From positions 558,001 through 622,000 of the forward strand of contig JAPDRO010000013.1 in the NCBI GenBank assembly GCA_030247885.1: 64,000 nt of DNA. The letters run 5' to 3'. The translations under genes were made by a program, and so were the position numbers. This document shows positions 22,911 through 34,468 of this stretch, piece by piece (positions within the stretch are counted from its first letter, which is position 1; the number at the start of each line of letters is the position of its first letter). The notes under the pieces were generated by a model. That model searched no databases. It had not been told where the DNA came from and saw only the letters and a list, made by a program, of their open reading frames with translations. Source of the stretch: Taxawa tesnikishii (nom. ined.). Lineage: Eukaryota > Ascomycota > Dothideomycetes > Dothideales.

Positions 22911-23718
22911 GTCGAAACAAGGGAGACAGTCAACCGAAACTAAAAGCTTTGCTCGTTGAACGACGTTAGAGATGTATTAGGAGCAGACTAATAAGATGCA
23001 GACTTCGAACAGCAATGGCCCACTGATTATATACACATGTCGTTGCTTAGCTATGCATTAGCTAGGGCATACGGCTTTCCAGACGTGTCAGGCCCACCGT
23101 TCACGGCGTCCAGACAGCGATCCACTGCGGGGTCCAGTTTTCGGAAATCCTGTATCGCTTCGGAGCATCTATAACCCCGCATTCGGAAAGTGGCAGGGTT
23201 TCGGAAGCTTGCTTCAACGGCTGTTCGGATCTGATGGCCTTCTGGAGATACTGAGGGTATCGTGAATGACTGACGGTGAGTGCTGCGATTTGCCCAATAT
23301 AGGAACACTAAGGTCTTCATCGGATCGTCTAAGAGCAGAGGATGCTGGAAGTCTGCCGGAAGAACCCGTGCACACAAGGGCGCGAGGGACACGCGTGGCA
23401 CGTCAGCGGCTCCGGACCCACTATTCTATTCCTCCATCCACTATCCGAAGACCATACATGCCCAAATGTCTATAACTTGGCCTGTCACCTCTAACAACGG
23501 TCTGGCTTCGGAGCGCGTAACAGGTCACGGGTCGGTTCTCACCAGTCTTCGATACCTCAGCGAAAAGCTATTCCTTTCATTGATGATCTGCCCAGATCAC
23601 TGTTTGCGCGAGGTACAGGTAAGAGTGGTCGAGGCTTGTCCCGTTGTCTATCCACAGCTCGTCCTACCTTCGTTTAGCGACCTTCTCAACCTCCTTTGAA
23701 CACACAATATCTGTAACG
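22911..23718. promoter_or_regulatory. Divergent promoter, dioxygenase / CoA-transferase
   Basis: An 808-bp region between the start codons of two divergent catabolic genes, so it probably carries both promoters. I did not identify a specific operator. A minus-strand frame at 23051-23401 lacks any known domain. Confidence 0.5.
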
Positions 23719-25597
23719 ATGGCAAGCACCAACGGAACCAATGGCTCGCACGCCGAACACCCGCTCGCAGGCTACTCAATGCTCGACGAGACTAAGAAGG
23801 CTCTCGACAACCTCCTCTCTCTAGTAAACGGTCAGATGCCTTCCGAATGTCGGCAGCTTGTCACGGAGGTTTCGTTCAAAACCATCAACACCGGTAGTCC
23901 ATACTTTCCGACCCCCTTCAAAGAGACGGAAGCGGTGTCCGCACTGAAAGCGGTGGAGGCAGGTATTGCAGCTGGCATTGCAAACATGCTTTATGACGAG
24001 AGAAAACGGAACACGGTGGTGGACATAGAACGAGCTTCATGTTTTCTGTTCTCGACATACTTGGTCACGATTGGCGGTTCGTGCATGAGCACTGGTACTA
24101 CACTCATCAGTTGAAGCTGAGAGCGGTCTAGGAATGAATAAGGCAGACCCAAACGCCAAGAAGCTGCTCAAGAACACGGATCTGCTGGCCGCACAATCAA
24201 TACAGTACCGGCGACTCTCTGCTAACCTGTACCGCACAAAGAACCCCGGCGAGTACTACCACATTCACGGTTCGCTCGAGGCAACCAAGACGCTGAACAT
24301 GATCGGGCTGGAGGGACACAGACCAGATATGACGGACTACAGAGAATGCATAGATCTGATCGAGAGCCATGTGATGCGGTACACGAGCGATGAGCTGGAG
24401 AAGCTGAACGCAGAAAACAAGCAGGCAGGCGTACCATGTCTGAAACCTGAAGAGTTCGACAGCACGCCTCACGTAAGTCATCCCATCCATTCTCCCAGCG
24501 TCGCACCCTACTTTCTCTTTCTCGTCCATGTGCGTTTCTGGTCGCTGAACGAAATTCAACTACAGGGCCAAGTCCTCAACAAAGAACCACCTTGGCGCAT
24601 CACCGCAATCGAGCAATCTTCCCCTCCTGTTCCCTTTCCTCCTCCATCCTCTTCTACTACCATCAAACCACAAATTCTCACCGGCATCAAAGTCCTCGAA
24701 CTCTGCCGCATCGTCGCAGGTCCCTCCATGGGCCGCGGGCTGGCCGAATACGGCGCCTCAGTCCTCAAAGTAACCTCGCCCTACCTCAGTGACGTGCCTT
24801 TCTTTCAAGTTGACGGCAACCTTGGCAAACATGCCGCTGACCTCGACTTGCACAACCCCACCGACCGTAAGACGTTCGAAGCGCTGCTACAGGAGGCTGA
24901 CGTCGTACTTGATGGCTACCGCCCCGGAAGTTTGGAACGGCTGGGCTATGGGCCGAAGCAAGTGGTCGAGCTAACGAAAGGACGTGGTAGAGGTATCGTG
25001 TACGTCGCCGAGGACTGTTTCGGACACACCGGAGAGTGGGCGGAGAGGCCCGGGTGGCAGCAGATCGCGGATTGCGTGACGGGCGTCGCGTGGCTGCAGG
25101 GCCGTATGATGGGCTTGGACGAGCCAGTCATCCCACCATTTCCCATGAGCGATTACGGTACCGGTTGCATGGGAACGATCGCAGCGCTCGTTGGGCTCTG
25201 GAACCGCGCTAAGCACGGAGGGAGCTGGCACGGCACGACAAGTCTGTGCCAATACGACATCTTCCTGCTGGGGTTGGGAACGTACGCAGAGGAACTGCAG
25301 GAGGAATTGAAACGAACGCACGATAAGGAGTTCTTCGCGCTTAGGCATAGTGATAGCGTGGATGAGGTGGGCAGGAGGGCGTTGAAGACTATGCAAAGAG
25401 TGCATCCGGAGTTGTTCGAAGATGAGCATTTCCATCGGGCGTGGAGTGAGAAGTACAACGCGGAAATCAAATTCGTGAAGCCGGTGGCGGATATTGAGGG
25501 AACATGGAATGGATTCCTAAGATGCAGTAGGCCGAACGGAAGTGATCCTGCTTCATGGGAGGGATGGGAGATTGATGAAGGCATGTTGCATGATTAG
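23719..25597 (+). CDS. Class III CoA-transferase (CaiB/BaiF family)
   Basis: Family III acyl-CoA transferase, moving CoA between carboxylic acids; 576 aa when spliced. Exons 23719-24076, 24132-24472 and 24566-25597; introns 24077-24131 (GTTCGT) and 24473-24565 (GTAAGT...CTACAG). Two CaiB-like halves: the first with YYHIHGSLEATKTLNMIGL, the second beginning GIKVLELCRIVAGPSMGRGL. The Asp in MSDYGTG (codon about 25151) matches the catalytic Asp region of formyl-CoA transferase; EDCFGHTGEWAERPGW is the preceding family motif. Intron 2 is 93 nt, has no in-frame stop and keeps frame. Substrate unknown; next to an intradiol dioxygenase, an aromatic or oxoadipate-type acid is an inference only. Confidence 0.9.
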
Positions 25598-26086
25598 AGA
25601 TGGAGGTCGATGAATGTTGAACGAACGCTGCAATGATATTGGCGTGGGGTTGAATATTTGGTTCGATGGCTGTATCTATCCAGCGCTTGTGCATAAGGGC
25701 ACTACTGTACAACTGAGCATGGCACTGTTCCAATCTGGTCTTGCATTCGGTACAGGAGCCTGTGAAGACACGCTCAGGAATGCGTTGACCAATGTCTGGG
25801 CGTGCCTTTTATGTTGTTGCAGTCATATATCCTGTCTTGTTCAAGACGATTGCAGACGCTCTTCTGACACGGCGAGCTGCAGGTGCAAGATATGTTCTGA
25901 AACTGTCAGAAGCCAGCCAAAAGTCGCAACACCAAGACAGAGCTTAGGGTGCCTGATACCCCCGACAAGATCCTCTCTGGCTGCAGGCACTCTGGGCGTA
26001 TAAGGGAGTGCGCTGGCGACGGCTGTTTGCCCGGGCTTGGATGCTTCTCCTCGAACCCTGCCCATGTGTACAAGTAAAGGCAACGT
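25598..26086. other. Intergenic between convergent CoA-transferase and MTR3
   Basis: Shared 3' region of about 0.5 kb with no supported gene. Confidence 0.5.
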
Positions 26087-27050
26087 TCATCCAGTCATGT
26101 CGATGTCTTCTTGCTTCTGGGCGCCTTTCGCAGCTCCGTTTGCGTTTAGTATCGCAGCGCCGTATTCTTGCTGTGCAGCATCCCTGATCGTATCCGCCAG
26201 AACCGTCCTCGTCAATGAAGCAGCCTCGACAGCTCGATCGATAATGGCTTCAGAGGCATCGCCAGCATCTCCCCTCATCCATAGCTCTGTAATCTCGTCT
26301 CTCGACTGCAGATATCCCACGACACAAGCGGCCCCTAGTTCCGCGTGTTCGCTGGGACACGGATCCAACACCACCACTTGGTTTCCAGCACCCTCGCTCT
26401 TTACAGCAGCAGCCACACCTCCAGCGATCAGATCCACGCAATCAATGCCCGCATCCGCAATCGCCGCGCTGGCTGCCGTGATGCACCCAGCAAGCACATT
26501 CATTATTCCCCAGCCTCCCAACTTTACAGAATCGCTAGTCCCCGCTTGCCTCTCGTCTCCCCACCACTTATCTTCTTCCCCTCGAGCACCGTAATAACCA
26601 CCTCACATGCGCTCTTCGGCCACCTTTCACCGATAATCACGCCTCTTAGTGCTGTCTCCAAATGTACGCCTAAGTCCCTCTCAGCCGCGTCGCGCAGATA
26701 TCCTCTCCTTTGTCTGGTTGCGAACGGCGCGAATTTGACATGCGTAGTTAACAGCATGTTCGGGCTGAAGGCAGCATTTCTCGGCAATGGACGTGGACCG
26801 TGGACCGTGCAGGTGAGTTTCAAGGATCCGGAGGAGGGAACCAGGGAGCCGGGGAGGAAGATGGAGTAGAAGGGTGTAGTTCAAGATACGAGGATCCAGA
26901 GGCGGAGGGCACAAGACCGGTGCGCAGGAAGATCTTGCGCGGTTGTGAGGGACTGCGGGTGCGTTGAGGTCGCGAGATCGAGGCAGAGGGCGTAAAGATG
27001 GGAGGAGCGGTGCCGCCCGGAGGCGCATTGATGCGACGACGGTCAGACAT
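26087..27050 (-). CDS. MTR3: Exosome RNase PH-like subunit Mtr3
   Basis: Non-catalytic RNase PH-fold subunit of the RNA exosome ring, needed for 3'-5' RNA processing and decay (family knowledge). Start MSDRRRINAPPGG at 27050; a Pro/Ser-rich N-terminus leads to KIFLRTGLVPSASGSSYLE, then LKLTCTVHGPRPLPRN, KFAPFATRQRRGYLRDAAE, HLETALRGVIIGERWPKS and the C-terminal GGWGIMNVLAGCITAASAA with DCVDLIAGGVAA. No intron is needed. Two frame breaks, near 26828 and in the CCCC run 26578-26581, each equal to one lost base; restoring phase at the second gives the conserved acidic VLEGEED sequence. The gene is essential in yeasts, which argues that the breaks are not biological. Confidence 0.88.
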
Positions 27051-29305
27051 GTGTGTGTAAGGTATGCTGGACACAATGTTCTGCTGAATGCCGTTTTGGG
27101 AAACTTTCGAAGAACGTCTCCAGTGAGGTCATGTTTGACGTGCAAACCGAGCAAACCTACTGCCGGAAAGCTTTCTGCACGGTGCTCGAGTTGTCAAACT
27201 TTTCTCTCTTCCTCTCCTGAGAACATCTCTCACAAACCCGGCACCATGCTTTCTCCGCATCTGTGTTCTTTTACTACCAGAGCAAGTGTCTGAACTATGG
27301 ACACGCTTTGATTCGCAGCGCTGCTGAGGCTACGGTGCCCAGCTGATGGCGCATACGTTGAACACGAGAAGAACCCGTGAATACGAAAGCCACTATGACA
27401 TGACCAACCATCAACGGCTCTGGATCCTGTCGTGGCCTTTGGTGAAGGGTACGCCCTCCAGTAGATGTCTAGGTACGTCTCACAACTCCCAAGCTTCCCA
27501 CCATTGCAGGACGAACTCTATCACAACACGTTCTGGCGAACCAAGCATGAGCCACTGAACAACATGCACTACCATCTGACCATATCCCTCACACAAAACA
27601 TTGGCGGATCATTCTGGCATGCATGATCTGATGAATGTCGTAGGTACTGTGGTAGAACCTTAGCCGTTGTATCGTTCAAGGCTGCGACGGACGATAGACA
27701 CAGCATTGTCGTCAATGTGCGCTCAACAGCTCGAACTTGATTTTTACTGACTTCAGACCATCCGGTGCCCCTACTCAGAAAGGTACGTCAACGCACTTCG
27801 TACGATTCTACGCAACGTCTCGATGATGATTGTATCAATTTCAGTTCTGCTACTGAAACATTATGTCGAAATTCTATACCATCTTACCATTCTTGTCTGA
27901 TCGAGACACCTTTCACCTTTTGCACTTTACTCTGTAGTCATTTAGGGACTCGAGGCTGACAACGCTCAAGCAGGCATGCCATTCCATAGATTCGCAAAGA
28001 GAGCTTTTCTTGTTTCGCCTGCTGGTAAGCCTACCCTTCCTACCTCTGCCCCCGCCAAGATGACCAAAGTCTATCCATTCAATGAGAGCCTGTCCTGCCG
28101 AGCCACCCTCCCGCACCGTACCTGTTTCGGCTGGGATGATCGGTTGTGGAGTTTGCGGAAGTCGTTCTCTCTGTCTTCGGATGGAGGCCGATTGTACGCG
28201 TAATGTTGGCTTCAGAGCACAATGCTGGGCAGTCCGTCTTGGGCTGTCTGGTCTGCGTGCCGGTGGGAGGGCGTGAGTAAACACGGCTTTCCTGAGCAAC
28301 ATCAATTGCCCAACGCTTCAATCAAACAACATCTACTTTGGAGGGTTGAGCTGACTCGTACGAAGGAGGTACAATTTCCACGTGGGGCATTTCTTGATAA
28401 GAAGAGGCTCGCGTCTGTCCGTAGTCCCAGTTGGTGCTGGTACCCCCACAAGGCCTGGAAGTAAGGGGCTCAACTGCGGCAACACCTGTTGTCTGACCCC
28501 GAGATGGCACCACTTTCCAATATGGTTGGGATCGTCCATTGTGTAGACATAGACGCGTCTGTAGTAATGCGAAGACGAATGAAGAGCAGTCTCTACCATG
28601 CGGCCGCTGAGGAATGTGTCGTTGCCTGAGTAGTAGAAGATGCGCAAGGGTGGCAGTTCGGATCCGCACGGGAGTGGCTTGAGCTGACCCTCTTAAAAAG
28701 TCCAACGTCCGTGTCACTCTGCTGCAGCCAGCAGATATATACGGATGGTTGGCTTACTGTTTTGCAACACTAACACAACCTGGAGCCTCGTTCTCGCTCT
28801 CGCTCTCGCTCTTCTTGTGATATACCTGTCTCGAACATATTCTCTTCTACCGCCCCGTCAATTGTTGCTTGTTGCGCGGTGGCTGCGAGTTTCCGCACAC
28901 GTTGCGCAAGCTGCAGGGGGCTGAGAAGGTTATTTATCGATCTTACAAACAAGCCTGTATCCCGTATCCCGCAGCTCGTATCCCGCCCGTTGCAGCACTG
29001 ACGCCAGATTTCACAAACGGACCTGGTGCGACACGTCTTCCCTTGGGCCTGACATTTTTGTATCAAAACACTGCGAACACCCCAAGTCACACACCTCCAA
29101 CTGCAATCAACCGCAAACGCCCATTCGCTGGCCGGCGATCTGCACAGGGCTTGGTGTGACAGAACCCGATCTACTCCACCGGCGTTCCAAGCTCATTCGA
29201 CAAGGGACCTACCCTTGAAAGTCTCAGGAGAGGCTCCACCGGACTCCGTCTTTCGCGCAGGAGCGGATGTTACCCCTACATGCCTCATCAACATCCAAAG
29301 GAAAG
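27051..29305. other. Gene-poor 2.2-kb stretch
   Basis: Between MTR3 and ANP1 (divergent). Open frames are short and unconvincing. A minus-strand frame at 28322-28717 ends in a tail-like sequence HVEIVPPSYESAQPSK, which could be the end of an unrecognised gene, but no upstream domain is visible. A GCTCTC-type microsatellite lies at 28787-28813. Confidence 0.45.
28787..28813 (+). repeat. CGCTCT microsatellite
   Basis: Short tandem array of TCGCTC/TTCGCTC units, about four copies, in the gene-poor stretch upstream of ANP1. Confidence 0.75.
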
Positions 29306-31100
29306 ATGAATAGACATGGGTATAGCAATGGGCATGCCGGAGCCGGAGCTTACCCTGTAGGCGGCCGCGGCTCCTTCTCTATACAACCTCACAAGTGCGG
29401 CTCCCACTCCATGCAACGATGCACAAAGTCTTTGGAGTCAAGAGACGAGCTGCTGACACGCTCACTGCAGGTTTCAACCGCGATCACACACACCGGCATT
29501 GAGACGGCGGAGACAACTATTCCAACGGCTGGGCCTGGTAGCTCTCTTCCTGTTCGCTGCCGCTTTCTTCCTCACTCCTTCTTTACGCGCCAGCTTGTTC
29601 GGTGCAGGCGTCCTCGGGCTTTTCTCAGCTCACGAAGAGCTCCAACTGGAAACAGTGCGGTACTATGACCTCTCGAACGTGGGCGGAACAGCAAGAGGAT
29701 GGGAGAGGGAAGAGAGGATACTGCTATGCGCACCGCTCCGTGATGCCGCGCCGCATTTGCCAATGTTCTTCTCCCACTTGAGGAATCTCACATACCCACA
29801 CCACCTGATCGACCTGGCTTTCTTGGTCGGTGATTCCAAGGACAACACAATTTCACTGCTGTCGGATCTCCTCGCGGAGCTGCAGGCCTCGGAAGAGCCG
29901 AGGATGACGTTTGGTGAGATCTCGATCATGGAGAAGGATTTTGGACAGAAGGTCAACCAAGATGTCGAGAGCAGACATGGATTCGCGGCCCAGGCTAGCA
30001 GAAGAAAGAGTATGGCTCAGGCTCGTAACTGGCTGCTCAGCGCCGCGCTACGGCCTACGCACAGCTGGGTCTACTGGAGAGATGTCGATGTGGAGACTGC
30101 GCCATTCACGATCTTGGAAGACTTGATGAGGCACAACAAGGACATAATCGTGCCGAGTGAGTATCATCGGATGTTTCACGTACAGGAGCCACAACGCTAA
30201 TTACTCCATAGACGTCTGGAGACCGCTACCGGACTGGCTTGGTGGAGAGCAACCTTACGATCTCAACTCATGGCAAGAATCAGAGACAGCCCTGGCTCTC
30301 GCGGATACGCTTGATGAGGACGCTGTGATTGTCGAAGGCTACGCAGAGTACGCGACCTGGAGACCGCACTTGGCGTACCTGCGCGACCCGTACGGTGACC
30401 CCGACATGGAGATGGAGATTGACGGTGTTGGAGGTGTCAGTATTCTGGCAAAGGCGAAAGTCTTCAGATCCGGCGTGCACTTCCCAGCCTTCAGTTTCGA
30501 GAAGCACGCCGAGACCGAGGGGTTCGGAAAGGTATGCAACGACCTACATTCTCACATCCATGATACTGGAACTTACATTTCCGCAGATGGCCAAGCGCAT
30601 GAAGTTTTCCGTTGTCGGACTCCCTCACTACACCGTCTGGCACTTGTACGAGCCGTCCGTGGACGACATCCGGCATATGGAGGAGATGGAAAATGAGCGC
30701 AAGGCGCGCGAGGCCGAGGAAAAGAAGAAGCAGGAGCAGCTCGAGAAGATCCAGGCGAACTTTGACGACGCGGGCAGCCAGTGGGAAAAGGATAAGAACG
30801 GCATCTTGGAGTCCAGCAAGAAGGAGGCAGACGAGAAGCAGGCTGCAGCGGCAGCAAAGATTGTCGAGGGTGGCGCAGGAGCAGCGGAGAACAAGGGAGC
30901 GAATAAACTGTAAGGCAGCCTTTTCTGTTTTCCGGTCGTTGTCATTGTAGCCTTTTTCCTCCCTTGGAAATATAAGAGTATTACTGAATCCTTGATGTGT
31001 TCCCAGTGTCGTAGAGACTGAGGAAGGAAAGGCTAAGATTGTGGACCCGTTGAACGAGATTCCTGTCATCGGCAAGAAGCCCAAAGAACAGAATCTGTGA
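29306..31100 (+). CDS. ANP1: Golgi alpha-mannosyltransferase, Anp1/Mnn9/Van1 family (GT62)
   Basis: Subunit of the Golgi mannan polymerase that extends outer-chain mannan (family knowledge). Five exons: 29306-29394, 29471-30156, 30212-30531, 30587-30909 and 31007-31100, 503 aa with a clean frame. Type II topology: short basic cytosolic start (ALRRRRQLFQ), one membrane segment LGLVALFLFAAAFFL, then a lumenal GT62 domain. Key motifs are ILLCAPLRDAA, FLVGDSKDNT, MAQARNWLL and the DxD-bearing WVYWRDVDVE. A charged coiled coil (about 30690-30850) follows the catalytic domain. The last exon adds VDPLNEIPVIGKKPKEQNL. The GTAAGG donor of intron 4 contains an in-frame TAA, so retention would end the protein at 30912. 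Anp1 rather than Mnn9 is favoured by the long C-terminus. Confidence 0.9.
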
Positions 31101-31553
31101 GCATGCAGCGGCAAGTGACCAGAAGGGCCTAGTTGGGCGTATTTTAGAAAAGGCGTTTTTGTGGGTTGGGACGCTAAGGTACTTGTTGTGGACATAGACT
31201 TGTATGCTTTTTGTATGGATGAGGGTAGATCTGAGCATGGGTATATGACAGTCGAAGAGGGGATTGTAGATGGAGGATTGGAGATGTGGCATTTGCATCC
31301 AAATCCAATAGCGAAGCAACATATACCTATCGTGAAGCCGTTTCAGAGAGGAACCAGATTTGTTTTCCGAACAAAAGACCTGTCCTGTGTGCTCTGCCTG
31401 ACTCTTGGTATACATACTCGGGAGTTCTTGTGCGGCCTTGGCATCTCCAACGCGGCGTCGTTGCACGGAGGTCTTCCCTTCTACCTCTACAGCTTTGTGG
31501 GCACAAACCATCTTCATCTACCTTTGTAACTCCCAGGTTTCTTTTCTCTAACT
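31101..31553. other. Intergenic ANP1 / TMEM42-like
   Basis: About 450 bases between two same-strand genes; holds the ANP1 3' end and the next promoter. No gene seen. Confidence 0.5.
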
Positions 31554-32352
31554 ATGGCAGCAACGAACAAAACTCAATGGTTGTTCTATGCCATCTCCAG
31601 CGGCGGCTGTGCGGCTCTCAATGGCGTTTTCGCTAAGCTGTATGTATACGCTGTTCCAATCCGATCCTTTTTCATTCGTATCCTGTCATCATGTCTCCGA
31701 ATCGAAATGTGGAATCGGGAAAGGGATGGCGGCGTATTCGACAGTTATAGTGGCGAACAGTTGATGGGTCAGTGTACTGATATGATGAGCCTAGGACGAC
31801 TACGCAGCTCACAACGACATGGGCGACGGGACTGAGTCATCTATTTGGATTGAGCGAGCCAAGTAAGGTGTTCGAGGTTGCCGTTAGAGGGGTACGTATG
31901 AATTCATTCGTGTCCTGCTGCTGTTCCTTCAAACCTACATGGCTTATTTCCTCTTGCATGCCCCGCTTCTCCTTCTGCTTTACCGCGTATCTTTTCTCCT
32001 ACCCTTACAAAATCCGTTTCCAGTCCAACACCCATACTGAACTAACCACGCCCTTACACTCTAGCTGTTTTTTGGTCTGAACTTGCTGTTCAATGCCATA
32101 ATGTGGGGCCTTTTCACCCGCGCGCTGACGCTCGCAACCTCAACCACGCGCGTGAGCATCATCAACACGAGTTCCAATTTCATGCTTACTGCGCTGCTCG
32201 GTTTGATTATCTTCTCTGAATCCCTGCCTGGATTGTGGTGGCTTGGGGCGGCTTTCTTGGTTGCGGGTAGCGTCGTTATCGGCGCCAGGGAAGAGGGACA
32301 GGCAGAGAAGGATCACGTTACTGTGGATGGGACGGAGGGGAGGGAGATGTGA
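31554..32352 (+). CDS. TMEM42-like / EamA-type small membrane protein
   Basis: Small multi-pass membrane protein of 156 aa, of the TMEM42 family in the drug/metabolite transporter-like (EamA) group; its substrate is unknown. Exons 31554-31639, 31795-31891 and 32065-32352, introns with GTATGT and GTACGT donors. Start MAATNKTQWLFYAISSGG. About four hydrophobic segments: WLFYAISSGGCAALNGVFA, FGLNLLFNAIMWGLF, SSNFMLTALLGLIIF and LWWLGAAFLVAGSVVIG. The motif TTRVSIINTSSNF between helices is typical of the family. The C-terminus is hydrophilic. The frame is clean and the length fits the family. Confidence 0.85.
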
Positions 32353-32847
32353 TGTTGAGGGAAGAAAGAGAGGGGGAGGGGAAGGAGAGGAGGAGCAGTT
32401 TGTCGACGAGCCGGATGCGCCGATTGGAGGGGCAAGCACAAGCGGGGATCAGGCTTCACGGAAGGAGGAAGACGAGGCGTATAGGGATAGTGTTGAGGTT
32501 AGTGGTATTAAGAACAGGATGGGTAACGATTGGTAGTAGCCAGGTCGAAAGCAACGATGACTCGACGGCGGCTCAATCCACATCTCATAGATAAAAGTTT
32601 CTGGTGGTCTTCATCCTCTCACAATCCACCAGATTCCCACAATCTGTTCGCGAGTACCTCTAGATACGCCTTTGGTGGAACATTAACAAAAGGCTATAGT
32701 GAACTGCGTTGTTTCACATGCCGCATCGCACGGCTAAACCGCGGCATCTGTGATTGACACTAGTCTGTCTGGGGTAGATTCACTTGACTCTCAGCAGACC
32801 GCAGCAGCACGCTACAACAGCACCACAACACACAGCACCTCCCCAAC
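32353..32847. other. Intergenic TMEM42-like / TAF10
   Basis: About 0.5 kb with no supported gene; expected to contain the TAF10 promoter. Confidence 0.5.
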
Positions 32848-33626
32848 ATGGCAGATCAAGAAAACGACCTATTTGGCTCCGGCGACCAAGATCCACAAGC
32901 CGGCGAGAATGCGCAAGACAACGACGAATTCGAAACATCGATCCAAGCCGACCTGAACCCACCAAACTCCAGCACTACAGAACCAATGAACACACAAACG
33001 GACGGCGCAAACGACCCAGCGCCTGAGCAAATCGCAGAACCAGACATCCCGGTCTTAGAAACTCGGATCCCAGCCAAAAAGGACGCGAGCCTGAAAGAGT
33101 TCCTGAACAGGATGGATGACTATGCGCCGATCGTACGTGTCTACCTCCATTCTCGCTCACCGTCCTTCCGTGACCTTTTGGTTGAAGCCGTTGTACTGAC
33201 AGAGTGACGCAGATCCCTGACGCAGTAACGAACTACTACCTCACACTAGCCGGCCTCCCACCGCCGCCCGCGACCTCACCGCAACTAGCCAGGCTGCTCG
33301 CGCTTGCAACGCAGAAATTTATTGCCGATATTGCCGCAGACGCGTACCAATACTCGCGCATAAGATCTACGAACACAACGTCAAACAATCCGCTCACTGG
33401 TCTTGGTGGTGCAGCCGCGTTCGGCATGATGCCCGGTACAGACGAAGGCGCAAAAGGCAAGGGAAAGGATGCGGGCAAGGGTGGGCAACTGGGTGGTCCA
33501 CGGCCGGGTTATGGCGGTGGTGGAGCTGGCGGAGGAAGTGGAAGGACAGTGTTGACGATGGAGGATTTGGGCATGGCGGTCGGAGAATATGGGGTCAACG
33601 TCAAGAGGGGCGAGTTCTACAGATAA
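32848..33626 (+). CDS. TAF10: TFIID/SAGA subunit TAF10
   Basis: Histone-fold subunit shared by TFIID and SAGA. Exons 32848-33132 and 33213-33626 (intron 33133-33212, GTACGT...GCAG), 232 aa, clean frame. A disordered acidic N-terminus (about 75 residues) precedes the TAFII30 domain: [14 protein letters not shown], then across the intron [15 protein letters not shown], and [21 protein letters not shown] Gly-rich insert (about 33470-33540) separates this from the conserved C-terminal segment [19 protein letters not shown]. The insert is longer than in yeasts but usual for filamentous ascomycetes. Confidence 0.95.
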
Positions 33627-33925
33627 GCTGGCGATGGACGACATTTCATGCAAAGATGGCGTTGAGGGGACATTGATCGGAGTCATCGGTTTGGGTTGGG
33701 GCAAGGGAGTCAACTGGCATAATAGCACGATCAGAGATGCATAACGGGACGCACTAGAGGTTCGCCAAGGATAATGGCACAGATTGTATAATACACCAGC
33801 GTAGCTGGAGAGGGCAGCCGTCTCCCTGGAAAGAGTACAGCAGGGTATGCAAGCCCATTCTTACAAGCCAAACTCCCAACACCGGTAGATGCACACCTTT
33901 CCCATACACAATCGCGCCTGCGGGC

Positions 33926-34468
33926 CTACTTGTTCTTCGTCTGCTTGTACGTGAATCGTTTCCTAGTCCTGCATTGGGATCTTGTCAACCGTGTTCTGCG
34001 GTATAGCGAAACCAGCAGCCGCAGCGCAGCGTTCGATGGCATGCTTTGCGACAAACTTACGGCGAGAACTCCCCAGTTTGTGCCCCACCATATCTTCCGT
34101 TATGCGCACATCGTTGTAGATCTTTCCGTTGTGCACTTGGAAGATCAGACCCACGAAGTTGGGCAGGATGGTTGCGCTGCGCGCTTGTGTCTTGATTGGC
34201 GGCGCACGCTCGCCGGGCTTAGGTCGTACGATCGGGAGGCTGTGGGAAGATGTCGGGTCAGAATCAGGCCCAGGGATCGTTGGTGCGTGAAAATTGCATG
34301 GACTGCCAGAAAGAGGAGGGAGAGCAGGTGCTGGGTAGATTCTGCGGGAAGGCGCTTACGGGACGATATGTGGTCCTAAAAGTCTGTTAGAATGATTCAT
34401 GGAGAGGCCTTCGAGCCCGTACCTTTCCAGACTGAGCGAGCGCCCAGCAATGCTCGTGTCTGCTGCAT
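33926..34468 (-). CDS. RSM19: Mitochondrial ribosomal protein uS19m (Rsm19)
   Basis: Small-subunit protein of the mitochondrial ribosome, about 92 aa. Four exons on the minus strand: 34468-34423, 34375-34360 (16 nt only), 34239-34061 and 33962-33926. Reads [70 protein letters not shown] and ends [11 protein letters not shown]. All borders are GT-AG (GTACGG, GTAAGC, GTAAGT donors). A one-base loss in the CCCC run 34071-34074 shifts frame inside HKLG|EF; with it, splice phases of all four exons agree. Divergent from MRE11 across 333 bp. Confidence 0.9.
34360..34375 (-). other. RSM19: 16-nt microexon of RSM19
   Basis: Exon 2 codes only part of GPHIVP and is bounded by TTTTAG acceptor and GTAAGC donor. 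It bridges phases 1 and 2 exactly and restores a conserved uS19 stretch, so it is well supported despite its size. Confidence 0.8.

Noticed and set aside
23051-23401. 116-aa minus-strand frame in the divergent promoter
   Set aside because: No domain; position and composition fit chance.
28322-28717. Minus-strand frame ending in a membrane-tail-like sequence
   Set aside because: No membrane segments or other domain upstream, competing overlapping frame at 28333-28647, no splice support.
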